From Rhizomys pruinosus (lineage: Eukaryota; Chordata; Mammalia; Rodentia; Spalacidae), in the NCBI GenBank assembly GCA_009823505.1, contig VZQC01000286.1:40429-104428 (forward strand): DNA of 64,000 nucleotides, read 5' to 3'. The position numbers and the translations under genes are program-made. Position 1 is the first letter of the stretch, and each line of letters begins with the position of its first letter. Below, piece after piece: positions 32,498 through 43,109 of the stretch. Under the pieces are notes generated by a model, which was given only the letters and a program-made list of their open reading frames with translations, did no database searches and was not told the DNA's origin.

Positions 32498-32945
32498 AGC
32501 CAATTTTTATTGAAGCTTTGTGCATTTCATACAAAATTTCCAATCAAATCTAGACCCGTGCCCCCTTCCTTGCCCCCCCCACCCCACCAGAGCTCATGCA
32601 TTCTGCCAAACATGTCTTTCATCTTTTTCTCAGTCTCTTTTAAAATTTTTGATGCAGAAGTTTACTGTTTCGAGCAGAGATTCATCGCTTCAGTCAGTTT
32701 TCTGACCCAGTCCTTCTGCTATTGTTGTTGTTCTTGTTATTCTCTCCATTTTACATCACTCCAAAATAAGCATTTATGCATGCCACATATATCATAGGTT
32801 TTACCATCTTCAGCTTATGATATTTTTTTTTTCTTTATTAGGCTGAAAGATGTCATGTTTGAAGGCTCCTCCTTGGCAAGCCCAAACAACCATCAGTTCT
32901 GCCCTTGTGTTCCACACTGGGTATTTTTAAACATTTAACTATGAT
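32498..32945 (-). mobile_element. L1 3' UTR and 3' end
   Basis: Antisense: 'tttttattgaagctttgtgc' (terminus), a C-rich block, 'ttgttgttgttcttgttatt', 'ggctgaaagatgtcatgttt', 'ctccttggcaagcccaaac'. It shares these blocks with 48545-49130. Confidence 0.72.
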
Positions 32946-33106
32946 TTTTTGTTGCAACTTTCATCTAAAATAGGTAGTATAATAAGGTCTCACATTACCA
33001 AAATCACAGAATTGTGTTCATTTACATAGATTTCCACTGAAAAGAAGTAGCAGAATTATAACGTAGATAAATGGAGTTTTGAGAAGGTGGCTATAAGATT
33101 AATATT

Positions 33107-33382
33107 TTGGGGGCTGGAGAGATGGCTCAGTGGTTAAGAGTGCTGACTGTTCTTGCAGAGGACCCGGGTTCGATTCCCTCCACCCACATGGTGGCTAAGA
33201 ACAGTCTTTAAGCTGGCCATGGTGGCACATGGCCTTAATCCTAGCACTCAGGAGGCAGAGGAAGGTGGATATCTGTGAGTTCAAGGCCATCCTGGTCTAC
33301 AGAGTGAGTTCCAGGCCAGTTTGGGCTATAGGGAGACCATGTCTCAAAAAAATCCCACAAAAACCACAAAACAACCAAACGA
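33107..33382 (+). mobile_element. Chimeric SINE copy 1: B2 head fused to a complete B1
   Basis: 33109-33206 is a B2 tRNA-like head (gggggctggagagatggctc; A box; B box 'gggttcgattcc'; 'cccacatggtggctaagaac'). It passes at 'tctttaagctggc' straight into a B1 from its first bases (agctggccatggtggcac) to 'agggagaccatgtctcaaaa' and an A-rich tail. The whole is bounded by a perfect 12-bp TSD, aagattaatatt, at 33095-33106 and 33383-33394. It therefore moved as one unit. The copy at 61920 has the same junction. Confidence 0.88.
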
Positions 33383-33531
33383 AAGATTAATATTCTTTCC
33401 AAAAAGCATATTTAGTATTCAGTATACTTAAAACATTATTGGTAAATACAATTACCTTCCACAAAGTATTTCTAAAGAGTGTTTTGAAAAGAAATATAAT
33501 TTTGTTTATGCTTTTAGCTCACTTTTATTTT

Positions 33532-33682
33532 TATTTTTTGGCCTTTTTGAGACAGGGTCTCCCTGTAGCCCCAGCTGTCCTGGAACTCACTCTGTAGACC
33601 AGGCTGGCCTTCAACTCACAAAGATCCGCCTGCCTCTGCCTCCCATGTGCTAGGATTAAAGGCATGAGCCACCATGCCCGGC
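33532..33682 (-). mobile_element. B1 SINE
   Basis: Antisense, near-consensus: 'gagacagggtctccctgtag', end 'gagccaccatgcccggc'. The flanks 'tagctcacttttatt' and 'tagctcatttttaat' are an imperfect TSD. Confidence 0.96.
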
Positions 33683-33892
33683 TTAGCTCATTTTTAATCA
33701 CTGAGTCACTTTATTGAGATACTATTGGAAGTGGTTTATTCAGAGATTTCATATCACCAATAACAATCAGTAAGTAGAAAATATTTTGAAAAAAAGCATT
33801 AAAATTGCGATGTAGGTAAGAGTGATGAAGATGATCACTGCATAAATAAATATTTCATATTTATTTTCTGATTCTATAATGCATATTCTTTT

Positions 33893-34036
33893 TGTCTCTT
33901 TGAGGCAGGGTCTCCCTATAGCTCAAGCTGGCCTGGAATTTGCTATGTAGACCAGGCTGGCCTTGAACTCACAGTGGTCTACCTGACACTGCCTCCCAAG
34001 TTCTAAGATTAAAGGGGTGTGCCATGATGCCTGGCT
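33893..34036 (-). mobile_element. B1 SINE
   Basis: Antisense: 'tttgaggcagggtctcccta', end 'gtgccatgatgcctggc'. The flanks ctataatgcatatt and ttataatgtgtattt form a degraded TSD. Confidence 0.93.
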
Positions 34037-34102
34037 TTATAATGTGTATTTTTTACCTTCAAAGTCCTATTCTGTCATCTTTTGTTTTACGAACATACCT
34101 TC

Positions 34103-34245
34103 TGTGGTGGTTTGAATGAGAATGCCCTCCATAGGCTTCAAGTATTCAGACATTTTGTCCCCAGTTGTTGGCACTGTTTTGGGAGGTTTTAGAAAGTGTG
34201 GGCCATGCTGGAGGAAGTACGTCACTGGGGGTGGGCTAGTCTCCA

Positions 34246-34298
<53 letters not shown>

Positions 34299-34481
34299 TC
34301 CTGTGCTCATTGGAAGATGTGAACTTCGGCTTCCTGCTCCAGCTCCTGCCACCACGCCTCCCTGCCACAATGTACTCTAATTCCCTGGAACCATCAATCG
34401 TAAGCTCAAGTAAACCCTTCCTTTTATAAGCTCCCTTGGTCATGGTGGTTTTATCATAGCAACAGAAAAGTGACTAACACA
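34103..34481 (+). mobile_element. ORR1-type (MaLR) solo LTR with a (CT)n expansion
   Basis: Starts 'tgtggtggtttgaatgaga', ends 'aaaagtgactaacaca', with a perfect 5-bp TSD ccttc (34098-34102 and 34482-34486). About 23 CT units at 34247-34294 sit at the short CT run usual for these LTRs. Complete solo LTR of 379 bp. Confidence 0.93.
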
Positions 34482-35077
34482 CCTTCACAATTTTTACTTG
34501 CATTATATCTCTGAAATTCTATTTCTTTTTCTAGTGCATATATTCCACAATATATTTGCATCTCATCAATTATTAATTTACCAGAATTATGTCCACCATA
34601 GTAAATAACAATTTCAAACTTATACTTAACATTGCCATTATCTCTATATAAAGCATTCTGAGAGATCTCAAAATATGTTTGAGGTTTCATTTTTGCTCAG
34701 AAAATGTGAACAGCATTACTCAACCAATGCATACTTATTTGCACAAGTCCATAAATCTATATTTAAGTTGTATATGCTTCATTGAACTATATTCTACGAT
34801 TGTACCAGCAAACCTAATTGTGCTCCTTGTAGGTGTCTAGGGAATTTGATTATTGATGCTAAAATATTTTGAGTCTCATATCCATGTTTAGTGCACTAGT
34901 GTTAAAATTGATTTGTGTTAACTCATTGCTTTCTTTGCACTGTATTAGCCTTCCAAAACACACTAAGTTTCTTGGACTTACAATCCTGTCTTTTCTCAAA
35001 TTCCTACTACCCCTAAGTAAATGCTGGTCAAATTGAGTTGAATAAAAGAGAAGCCTTTATTAAGAGTTCTACAGATA

Positions 35078-35200
35078 GCCAGGCATGGTGGGGGCAGAGG
35101 CAGGCAGATGTCTGTGAGTTTAAGGCCAGGCTGGTCTACAGTGTTCCAGACCAGCTGGGGCTACAGGGAGACCCTGTCTCAGAAAACAAAACAAAACAAA
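35078..35200 (+). mobile_element. B1 SINE with an internal deletion
   Basis: 'ccaggcatggtgggggcag' lacks the usual 'cacctttaatcccagcac' block. End 'acagggagaccctgtctcag', tail (AAAAC)n. TSD 'ttctacagatag' at about 35067 and 35201. Confidence 0.94.
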
Positions 35201-35212
35201 TTCTACAGATAG

Positions 35213-35892
35213 GACTGGGGAGATGGATCAGTGGTTAAGAGCAGTAGCTGTGCTTGCATAAGACCTGTATTAGTCAGGGTTTTCTAAAGAAACAGAAGCA
35301 ACAGGATGAATATATATATAGCTATATACAATATATTGATTTGCTCACGTGACAGAGTTCAAGGATTCCAACAGTAGCTGCACCACACTGGAAAGGCCGA
35401 GACGAGAATCCAGGGAACTGCTCAGTCTGCAAGGCTGGATGTCTCAGTAGTCCCAATCCAGTGCTGAAGGCCCAAATGGGTTCCAGGAGATCTGCCGGTC
35501 TCAGTGCACGCTGGGTTGATCACAGTAGCAAGACAAACTCACCAGATGAGAGAGGCAAGCCGCAGGAGAAAAAGGGGACCAGCTCCTTCTGCCGTGGCCT
35601 TAAATACTGCCTGCCAGCAGAAGGTAACGCCCACATTTGGGGTGGGCCGGTTGAGGCGGTCCAATCAGAAGACCGTTTTTCTCTTATTTGTTCCTTAGTC
35701 CAGTCAAGTTGACACCCAGGATTAACCATCACAAGACCCAAGTTCAGTTCCCAGCACCCATATGGCAGCTAATGACTATTCATAACTCCAGTTCCAGGGC
35801 ATTTGACACCCTCTTCTGGTTTCCTTAGGCACTGCATGCATTTGGTGCACTTACAAACATGAGAGCAAGACCCTCATACACATAAAAGGAAA
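35213..35892 (+). mobile_element. B2 SINE interrupted by an ERVL-type LTR
   Basis: B2 5' part 35213-35265 (gactggggagatggatcag) and 3' part 35739-35892 (ttcagttcccagcaccca ... 'catacacataaaagg'). The break is a 5-bp duplicated agacc around the LTR. Confidence 0.93.
35266..35733 (-). mobile_element. ERVL-type solo LTR inside a B2
   Basis: TG...CA ends: left 'tgtattagtcagggttttct', right 'caggattaaccatcaca'. Perfect TSD agacc (35261-35265 and 35734-35738). In the minus sense it begins tgtgatggttaatcc. 'gtatttaaggcc' is a TATA-like site, and a T(A)n stretch lies near 35311-35335. 468 bp. Confidence 0.9.
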
Positions 35893-35902
35893 ACAGAAAA
35901 AA

Positions 35903-36130
35903 AATGGCCTAGCGGTTAAGAGCACTGACTGCTCTTGCAGAGGACCTGGGTTCGATCCCCAGCACCCACATGGCGGCCGAGAACCATCTGAAACTCCAAT
36001 TCCAGGAGAACTCCAATTCCAGGGGAATCCGACGCCCGCTTCTGACCTCCACGGCATTGCGCGACACGGGTGTACAGACTTGCATGCAGACAGTACATTC
36101 ATGCACATGCAGAAATAAATAAAAATATTA
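35903..36130 (+). mobile_element. B2 SINE, 'ggcctag' subfamily with an internal duplication
   Basis: 'aatggcctagcggttaagag', B box 'gggttcgatccccagcac'. The 17-bp block aactccaattccaggag at 35992-36008 is repeated at 36009-36024. The first few head bases are missing. Confidence 0.93.
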
Positions 36131-36224
36131 ATAAAAAAAATTTTTTAAAGTCTAAAATAAAAACTCTACAGGAGAAAATTCAATTTTCAACATAAATTCT
36201 TTAACTAGCATTCCAAGTACTATA

Positions 36225-36375
36225 GCTTTATTATTTTCTCATTTTAAAGACTTTTTATTAACATATGTTAATTATGCATACTAATTAATTCCATTATGCT
36301 ATTTTAATACATGTATATAATGTAATTTTATCATATTCACTCCCATATTGCCCTTTTTTCTCTCTTCCTCTGTTT
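36225..36375 (-). mobile_element. Possible L1 3' end fragment
   Basis: 'taattccattatgctatttt' and 'catattcactcccatattgc' resemble antisense rodent L1 3' UTR termini. Weak. Confidence 0.35.
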
Positions 36376-36389
36376 TCTGGATCTACTAT

Positions 36390-36885
36390 GCTAAAACCAC
36401 CTTCAAACACAGGTGCTTACAACAATGATTTACTAATTCCCCTAATTCTGTGGCTTGGGTCCAGCAGGATATTTCTTCTACTGCATGGGATCTGAGCTAA
36501 AGTTTTGTGTATGGCTGAATAAAGCTTAGGTGATCAACTCAGGCTGCCCTGTCCAAGATTTCTACGCTTACAAGTCTGACACCTGAGCTATTGCGTCTGG
36601 CAGTGGTAGGGCCTGGCTCATCATTCTCTCTTTACTTCTGTAGTGAGTAGGCTATGGTAGCTGAATCTCACGAAGGCAAAAACATTCTGGAATGCTGCCA
36701 GCCTTCCGAAGTCCTAGGCCTGGAAGCCATACAGCTGGACTTTTGCCATAGTCTCCTGATCCAAACAATTCATAGGACAACTCAGAATCAAGAGGACGCA
36801 CAGGCTCTCCCCACTCCACTGGGGAACTAGGGATTTACATTACACAAAATATTGGAATGGAAATGTTGACAGCCATTTACTTTTC
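36390..36885 (-). mobile_element. Ancient MaLR/ERVL LTR (MLT-like)
   Basis: 'gcgtctggcagtggtagggc', 'aatgctgccagccttccgaa', 'cataggacaactcagaatca' and 'tgttgacagccattt' match the order of old mammalian MLT-type LTRs. No clean ends. Confidence 0.5.
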
Positions 36886-37044
36886 CAGATAATCTATTAT
36901 AACATGGTAACATAAAAATGTGAATTTATCTAGATGAATTTTAAAACCTGTGCTTCTTAGGCAGCCATAACTGAGACATGTGAAATGGCTTGTTCAGTAT
37001 TCCACAGCTGGTTTCCTAAACTGTCCTTATCCACAGTCCCCAGA

Positions 37045-37185
37045 CCAGTAGTATAAACACCATTTGGAGCTCATTTGAAATGCAGAGTCTCTAGCCCCAT
37101 ACACGATACCCCTGAAAGTATAGTATGGTGTACTTTCCTCTACATCCCTAGGGCTTCCAAATGCATAGTAAACTGCGCTGGAAAC
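37045..37185 (+). mobile_element. Possible MER5-like DNA transposon fossil
   Basis: 'tggagctcatttgaaatgca' followed by 'gagtctctagccccat' matches the MER5 'gcttgttagaaatgcagattctc' segment in layout. Old and weak. Confidence 0.4.
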
Positions 37186-37417
37186 TCCACACTTCTTTTC
37201 ACTTCCCAAATTAGGGGAGAAAACTACCATATACCAAAGAAGAATATTTTGCAGGCAGAGACCTGAGTAATCATTGAAAAGTCTTTGCTTTCCTTAAGGG
37301 CTATTAGGCTTTTTAAAGCTCTTAGCCCTTACTTGATATAAATGCTACTGAATCTGATCCTTATAACAAATGCGAGTTGTAATTGTGAATTGTTTTTCTT
37401 TCTTTCTCCTAATTTCT

Positions 37418-37420
37418 TTT

Positions 37421-37493
<73 letters not shown>

Positions 37494-37531
37494 TTTCTTT
37501 CCTTCCTTCCTCCCTCCCTCCCTCCCTCCCN

Positions 37532-37602
<71 letters not shown>

Positions 37603-37605
37603 TCA
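37418..37605. repeat. (CTTT)n array with a CCTT/CCCT core and an N
   Basis: TTTC units run 37418-37494, then CCTT and CCTC units 37495-37530, N37531, then TTTC units again to 37605. The long homopyrimidine tract is a known polymerase block, and the N probably closes a gap of unknown length. Confidence 0.97.
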
Positions 37606-37614
37606 GATTCTCTG

Positions 37615-37815
37615 AAAACTCTGATATAGTCCAGATGGGTCTAGCATATGCTATATAGCCTTGGATGACAGTGAACTTCTTTTGTTTCCACCTCCTGAGT
37701 GCAGGGATTATAGGCATGCGTCACCATGCTCCAGTCTATGCTGTGCTGAGGCTCAAAACCAGGGCTTCTTGAAAGCTGGGCACGTGCTTTCTAATTGAGC
37801 CACATCCCCTGTCCT
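37615..37815 (-). mobile_element. B4-like SINE
   Basis: The B1-like part (cctcctgagtgcagggatta, 'gcatgcgtcaccatgc') is followed by an antisense ID-like head (gagccacatcccctgtcctg). Diverged. Confidence 0.7.
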
Positions 37816-37839
37816 GGGTTTCTTTTGTCTCATTTGTTG

Positions 37840-37977
37840 TTGTTACAGGGTCTCACTATAGATCAGACTTCTCTGGAACTCACTCAGTAGCCCAGTCTGG
37901 TCTTGAACTTGTGACAAACCTCCTGCCTTGGCTTCCCAAGTGTGGGAACAACATGTGTGAATCATCCGTCCTAGCTT
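37840..37977 (-). mobile_element. B1 SINE, diverged
   Basis: 'acagggtctcactatagatc', 'ccagtctggtcttgaacttg', 'gcttcccaagtgtggga'. Confidence 0.8.
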
Positions 37978-39039
37978 ATGACTTCCATTTTCAAAACAGG
38001 AAATCGATCCTCTGACAAATTATTAGGTAATTTACCTAGGCCACCTAAATTTGTACATGGAGACTCAGAAGCTAGAGTTTTCTAACTCCAAACCCTATGC
38101 TCATAGTTACTATATGTTATCTATTGGCAACTGCCATTAGGCATTGGCAAAAGTATCTAAATGTTTAGAGGAAGAGATTGTGAGAAGGGATCTGTGACAT
38201 GTGGCTGGCTTGGGGAGCTGTCACTTCCCTACTGAAGCCTCCCACTCCCAACTTGCCTGAAGTGAAGAGGCTGGCACGGGTGTGCGACAGATGGCGTATC
38301 CCCACTCTGCCGTATGTGTGCTGCTCTCTGTTCCTGGGTGCACAGCTGCCTGACACAGGCTTTGCCAGTTGGGCAGCTGCCCTCTTGGGGTGTCTCCAAA
38401 GGCCATTGCTCAGAGAATGCAGTCCAATATTTTCGCTGCTTTCCCATTTACACAAGTCTTCCCTCTGCTTCTCAGGTCTTCACCTGAGCCAGAGAGCCCT
38501 GTTTGAGCTGTGACACGGAGCCAGTGTGAGACCTTGAACTGCTTATGATAGATGTCATGTTCAGAAAGCCCATTGAAAAGCTCAGGATTCATGGAAAGGA
38601 GCAGGGACACTCTTTCTGGAGGCCCTTTAGCGGGGGGGTGGGGGGGTGGGGGTGGGGCTCAGCGCCTACCAACGTTTTCTTCCAACAGCTGTGCGTGGGA
38701 TGAAAAGACAATTTCCTCCTTACTGTTTCCTGGCCTGGGATGCCAGAGGAAGGGATGAGGAATGAGGAGCAAGCGCAAAGCAAGGGCATTCTCTTCCCAG
38801 CCCCAGAAGCTGTGGGGAGACACGGCCAAGCAAGAAATTTCCAGAATCTTTCTGCACTGGAAACAGCGTGTTTATGTTTGTTTTTGCCCTGCCACTGCAT
38901 TGTGCCAGCACAGTAGACACTAACCGTTAGTATCTTGTGTTGCATGTGCACAGTTAGGCCCGCTCAGGTACTGCCATTACTCTCTTTGGATTAAAACTGC
39001 TGATACCACTTTCTTTTGCTAAGTGTCTGGAGCTTGTTA
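37978..39039. other. Unique DNA with a G-rich patch
   Basis: The highest GC in the window is at about 38180-38860. Short frames overlap on both strands (38165-38610), none with a known domain. A G-run block at 38631-38657 has several GGG or longer runs and could form a quadruplex. No exon is claimed. Confidence 0.45.
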
Positions 39040-39205
39040 AACCCTAGGGTTCTCATTTGGAAAATGGAAGTAATAATTTTATTTCCTTTTAGGATTGCTG
39101 TGAGGAATAAATGGAATAATACAAGTAAAAGGATCACGTGGCCCAGTAACTGACATTCCATATGTATTTGATCAATGTTAGTTACTAATATTAAAGCTTT
39201 TGTGC
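39040..39205 (+). mobile_element. MIR SINE
   Basis: 'ggttctcatttggaaaatgg', 'ggattgctgtgaggaataaa' and 'atttgatcaatgttagttac' follow the MIR core and 3' end in order. Confidence 0.8.
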
Positions 39206-39879
39206 AAAGACCTGGCTTCCATCTCCTGCACCCCTAAGTCCATTTCCCTATCTTCCTGACCTGACCCAGATGTGCCCTGGGTGGAGCAAAACTGCCTCCT
39301 GTTGAGAACCACTAGAGTAAACTGAGGTTAACATAGGGCTATTGCACTGTGTTCTAAACCCAGAATTCATACAGACTGTTAGAAGAGTAAATGGAAGATT
39401 CAGTCATTGAAGAACAGGAGCACATGGTTAATAGCGAGAGTGAAATGAGAGCAGTAGGCTTTGAGTTCATCCAAATGTAGAAAGGACTATCTAATTAGAA
39501 TCTGCCAAATGCTTTCTGAATTTCAAAGGGAAGCTGTTGAAGGGGATGTAAGCAGGTCTGTACTCCTACTCACAGAGAAGGGTAAAATACTAAACCCTTG
39601 AAATGTGCATGTTCCCTTTACATTCTGTTAAGACTCAGGGAATCCTCTGTCTTTTAGCTGCCCACCCAGGGCCTAAGTGTCTGGCTTCTTGTTGTTCTAG
39701 AAACCTGTCAACCATGGAATAGTCAGAGTTCCATCTCACTGAAGTAATTTTCTTCCTGCAGCTGGGTCAATGTTTATGGCTCTGATAGAGCTGTGTGAGC
39801 ATCTCGAGATTTTCAGTGCAGTGATTTTAAAAGTAGTTATTTTTCTCTGCACCCAAGTCTATTTCCTGTACTTTCTATA

Positions 39880-40102
39880 TATTTGTTTTTAATTTTATTT
39901 TTTATGTGTATGAATGTTCTGTCTGCATGTAGGTTTGTGCACCCATGTCATGCAATGCTGCGGAGGTCAGAAGAGGGTGTGCAATTCCCCTGGAACTGGA
40001 GTTAAAGATAGTTCTCAGCTGCCATGTGGGTGCTGGGAATCAAACTCGGATCCTCTGTAAGAGCAGTCAGCGCTGTTAACCACTAGGCCAGCTCCCCAGC
40101 CC
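39880..40102 (-). mobile_element. B2 SINE
   Basis: Antisense full length, bounded by the 16-bp TSD tttcctgtactttcta (39862-39877 and 40104-40119). Head end 'ccagctccccagcccc'. Confidence 0.95.
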
Positions 40103-40168
40103 CTTTCCTGTACTTTCTAAATGATCTTTAATCAAGTTACACTTTGGGCTTTTAAAAAATACTATTTT

Positions 40169-40312
40169 AGCCGGGTGTGGTGGTGCACACCTTTAATCCT
40201 AGCACTTGGGAGGCAGAGGTAGGCGGATCTCTGTGAGTTCAAGGCCCAGCTTGGTCTACAGAGTGAGCTCCAGGCCAGCTGGGACTAAAGGGAGACCCTG
40301 TCTCAAAAACAC
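40169..40312 (+). mobile_element. B1 SINE
   Basis: 'agccgggtgtggtggtgcac', 'acagagtgagctccaggcca', 'agggagaccctgtctcaaaa'. The flanks 'aaatactatttta' and 'aaatgctatttta' are a near-perfect TSD. Confidence 0.96.
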
Positions 40313-40344
40313 CAAAAAAATGCTATTTTATTTACCTTTTTTTT

Positions 40345-40577
40345 TCCTTTTTTGTGTATGAGTGGCTTCGATCTCCTGTACCCCTAAGTCCATTTGCCTC
40401 CATGTAAGTGAGTTCACCTATGTTGTGCAATGTCATCAGAGGTCAAGCAAGAGACTTGGTTTCCCCTGGAACTGAAGTTACAGACAATTGTTAGCCACCA
40501 TGTAGGTGCTGGGAATCAAATGTGGGTCCATTGTAAGAGTAGCCAGTGCTCTTAACTGCTGAACCATTTCTCCAGCC
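40345..40577 (-). mobile_element. B2 SINE with a short foreign insert
   Basis: Antisense (tttgtgtatgagtgg ... 'aaccatttctccagcca'). About 28 bp between 'atgagtg' and 'tttgcctccatgtaag' is not B2; it matches unique DNA at 39213-39250. Confidence 0.9.
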
Positions 40578-40884
40578 ACACAGTTTTTGCTTTTACTAAT
40601 TATGAGAGCACAACGATTCTTTCCTTTAAAGGAGCTGTACATTTTTTTTTTTTTTACTTTCTCGGATGGGATTTCTCCATTTCAGAGTTCCAGACATGAG
40701 TTCTGAGTGATTTCTGATGTGTAATTTCATAGACACCCTTCTTAAGCTCTTCAAGCTGTTGTAGTTTCAGACAATCCAATTATATTTCCTAGGCATAGTG
40801 AAGTATTTTAAAGAAAATTCAAACTTGACCATGTTAGTTGTTTTCTCCTTGGGGTTCCTTATCATGTTACCTGCAGTATTTACA

Positions 40885-41045
40885 ACGGAACTAAGATGCC
40901 ATGTTCTGAATGTTTGTGTGCATCCCCAAATTAACATATTAAGAAAACATAATCACCAATGGATTGGTATTAGGTGGTGGGTCATTAGAGGGTGATGAGG
41001 TCATGATGTCGGAAATCTTGTAAATGGGATTCCTGCCCTTAGAAA
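40885..41045 (+). mobile_element. Possible ancient MaLR LTR fragment
   Basis: 'gttctgaatgtttgtgtgca', 'ttggtattaggtggtgggtc', 'gatgaggtcatgatg', 'cctgcccttagaaaaggga' follow an old mammalian LTR pattern. Confidence 0.45.
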
Positions 41046-41079
41046 AGGGATCTCATATGAACTTTCAACAATTGTGACA

Positions 41080-41425
41080 TCATGCACAAGATCCATGCAT
41101 ACTCAACCAGACAAAAAAACTCACCATTGAACTGGAGAAATGGGCAGCAAACCCCAACCCTAGCCCGGAAACAGATCACTGATGGTGAAGGAGAGTAGAT
41201 CTTCTTTAAAGGAGTGACTCCAGGTTGGCTGACTAGACTGCAGTGGATGAACTCCCACCAAGGGACATGCTTAACATGTAAGACAGAATACATGAAATCT
41301 GGTCCAGAGCTATGGGGGTCAAGGATGGTGCCCAGGGTCTACATTTGATTAAGATCTATTAAATGAAATAGACAATATTTGTTTAAAAAAATGGGATATC
41401 AGAGAGATGATTTGCCCTATCTACC
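41080..41425 (+). mobile_element. L1 (Lx-like) 3' UTR
   Basis: 'ccatgcatactcaaccagac', 'gaaacagatcactgatgg', 'ctttaaaggagtgactccag' and 'gactgcagtggatgaactcc' recur in the same order at 46540-46890 and 58865-59260. Confidence 0.7.
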
Positions 41426-42383
41426 AGAAAATGGCAAAGTGTAAATCAGAAAATGGGGTCAGTCCTCATCTGTACCTTGGCATTCCCAAGATTTCAAAAC
41501 AATGAAAAAAATCAATTTCTATTTTTCATTATCCACCCATTGTGTATTGTCTTGTTATAGCACCCTGAATGGATCAAGGCATCAAGATAGTACTTGGGGT
41601 CATTGTTTAGTCTGTGAAGTGACCAGCAGCAAGGAAATGAGATCTGGCGTGGTGATACTATATGTTGCTGTATGGGAAACTGAGGCACAGGACCAGTTAT
41701 CCTGATTAGAGAAGGCACCAAGAGACTCATGTGGACAAATCAGTAAAGTTTATTCATCATGCTGATGGACTTAAATGGAGTCTCCTCCAAATAACTGGAA
41801 CCCCCAGCTTAGTTCCTTCACAGTTTTTAGACCCCCCCCAGTTATTCCTTAACTGTTGCAGCTTCAGTAGTTTTAAATTATAAAGTATCTGATTACCAGC
41901 ATACGTACTTATATGCCCTAAGCCCAACAAATTCCTTCTGCAAGCATGTGTGTAGAGGTAGATGTTAGGGCCAGGGCTAAGGTATTTTTAACAGAAAATT
42001 TTGCAGGTGTTTTATCAACAAGGTGGTTGAAAACTCTTGTTCTAATACATAACTGTGATATACATTTCTCTGGGTATTTTCTCCATTTTATCTTTATTTT
42101 ATTTTTCAACACAAATTTTAGTAAGCATTTATAAAGCTACTCTATGGTGTATATTATGACCTAAATTATAAAAATCAGCCATAAAACAATATTAGACACA
42201 CACAAAATGACATTAAATGCATGGATATATTTCTTTTTCCTTCAATGTCTGAATAATTATGGCCTGACACTTAGCATCCATTTTGGCTAAAAGTGGGCTG
42301 GAAGGGCGCTGAGTACTCATTCTTTCAGAAATCTCTCAAAACTGTGCTCTCAGACAAAGGCCTTGCTTTATCTTTATTGAAAA

Positions 42384-42408
42384 CAAATATATATATATAT
42401 ATATATAG
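42384..42408. repeat. (TA)n microsatellite
   Basis: About 11 AT units. Confidence 0.95.
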
Positions 42409-42604
42409 CATGAAATGGGGAGGTAAAAGCAGGCACTTACTATATCAGAAGGATTTCACTTTTTCTGACTCCTATCAACCTTGGACAACCCACATAACCA
42501 CACACAGATGTTCCCGATTCAATCACACCTGTTATTTGCAACACATGTGGTATAATCTGTTACTTTCAACAAATATGTGCTGTTTCCAGCAGTTAGTACA
42601 CAAA

Positions 42605-42605
<1 letters not shown>

Positions 42606-42656
<51 letters not shown>
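42606..42656. repeat. (CA)n microsatellite
   Basis: About 25 CA units with no obvious SINE attached. Confidence 0.97.
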
Positions 42657-42658
<2 letters not shown>

Positions 42659-43109
42659 CTTGGACAAGGGGAGGGAAAAGTTTTGCTTAGTTTACAAGAA
42701 CAGGTCAAGACCCAGCAGGCTTGTTTATATTGCAGGGAAGCTTAGATTAACTTTCTGGTTGTAAGTTAAAATAAAAGTCATTTGTCCAGAGTATGTCCAT
42801 TATTGTAAAGGTCATTCTCAAACCCTAGGATAGGAGTCAGTATGAAGCATGTGGCCAGGGATGTCAGCAATTGCCCCAAAGAATATGTACAGTGGAGCTT
42901 TTTCAAACAGAAGGTGCCAGCAAGTCCCTTAGGCACCTTGTAATATGCAGATACTGATCAACAGGTCTGGGACAGGGCCTAGGGTCCTGCATTTCTAATA
43001 GTATGTCAGAGAATGGGTAGTATCGGTTTGAACTGGCTGAATGTTTAGAGATGAAAAGTTGCTAAATTCTGCCTGAATGATTCTGAATAATAGCATTAAC
43101 TTTATCCTG

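Noticed and set aside
33107..33382. B1 inserted by chance after a B2
   Set aside because: The B2 lacks its 3' half and tail, one TSD brackets the pair, and the same junction occurs at 61920.
37342..37717. Ser/Phe- and Lys/Arg/Glu-rich frames of about 100 codons
   Set aside because: Pure translation of the (CTTT)n array.
38165..38610. Possible coding exon in the GC-rich stretch
   Set aside because: Frames overlap on both strands, none has a recognised domain, and splice sites could not be supported.
42293..42745. 150-codon plus frame with a His-Thr repeat
   Set aside because: The His-Thr run is the (CA)n microsatellite; no homology recognised elsewhere in the frame.
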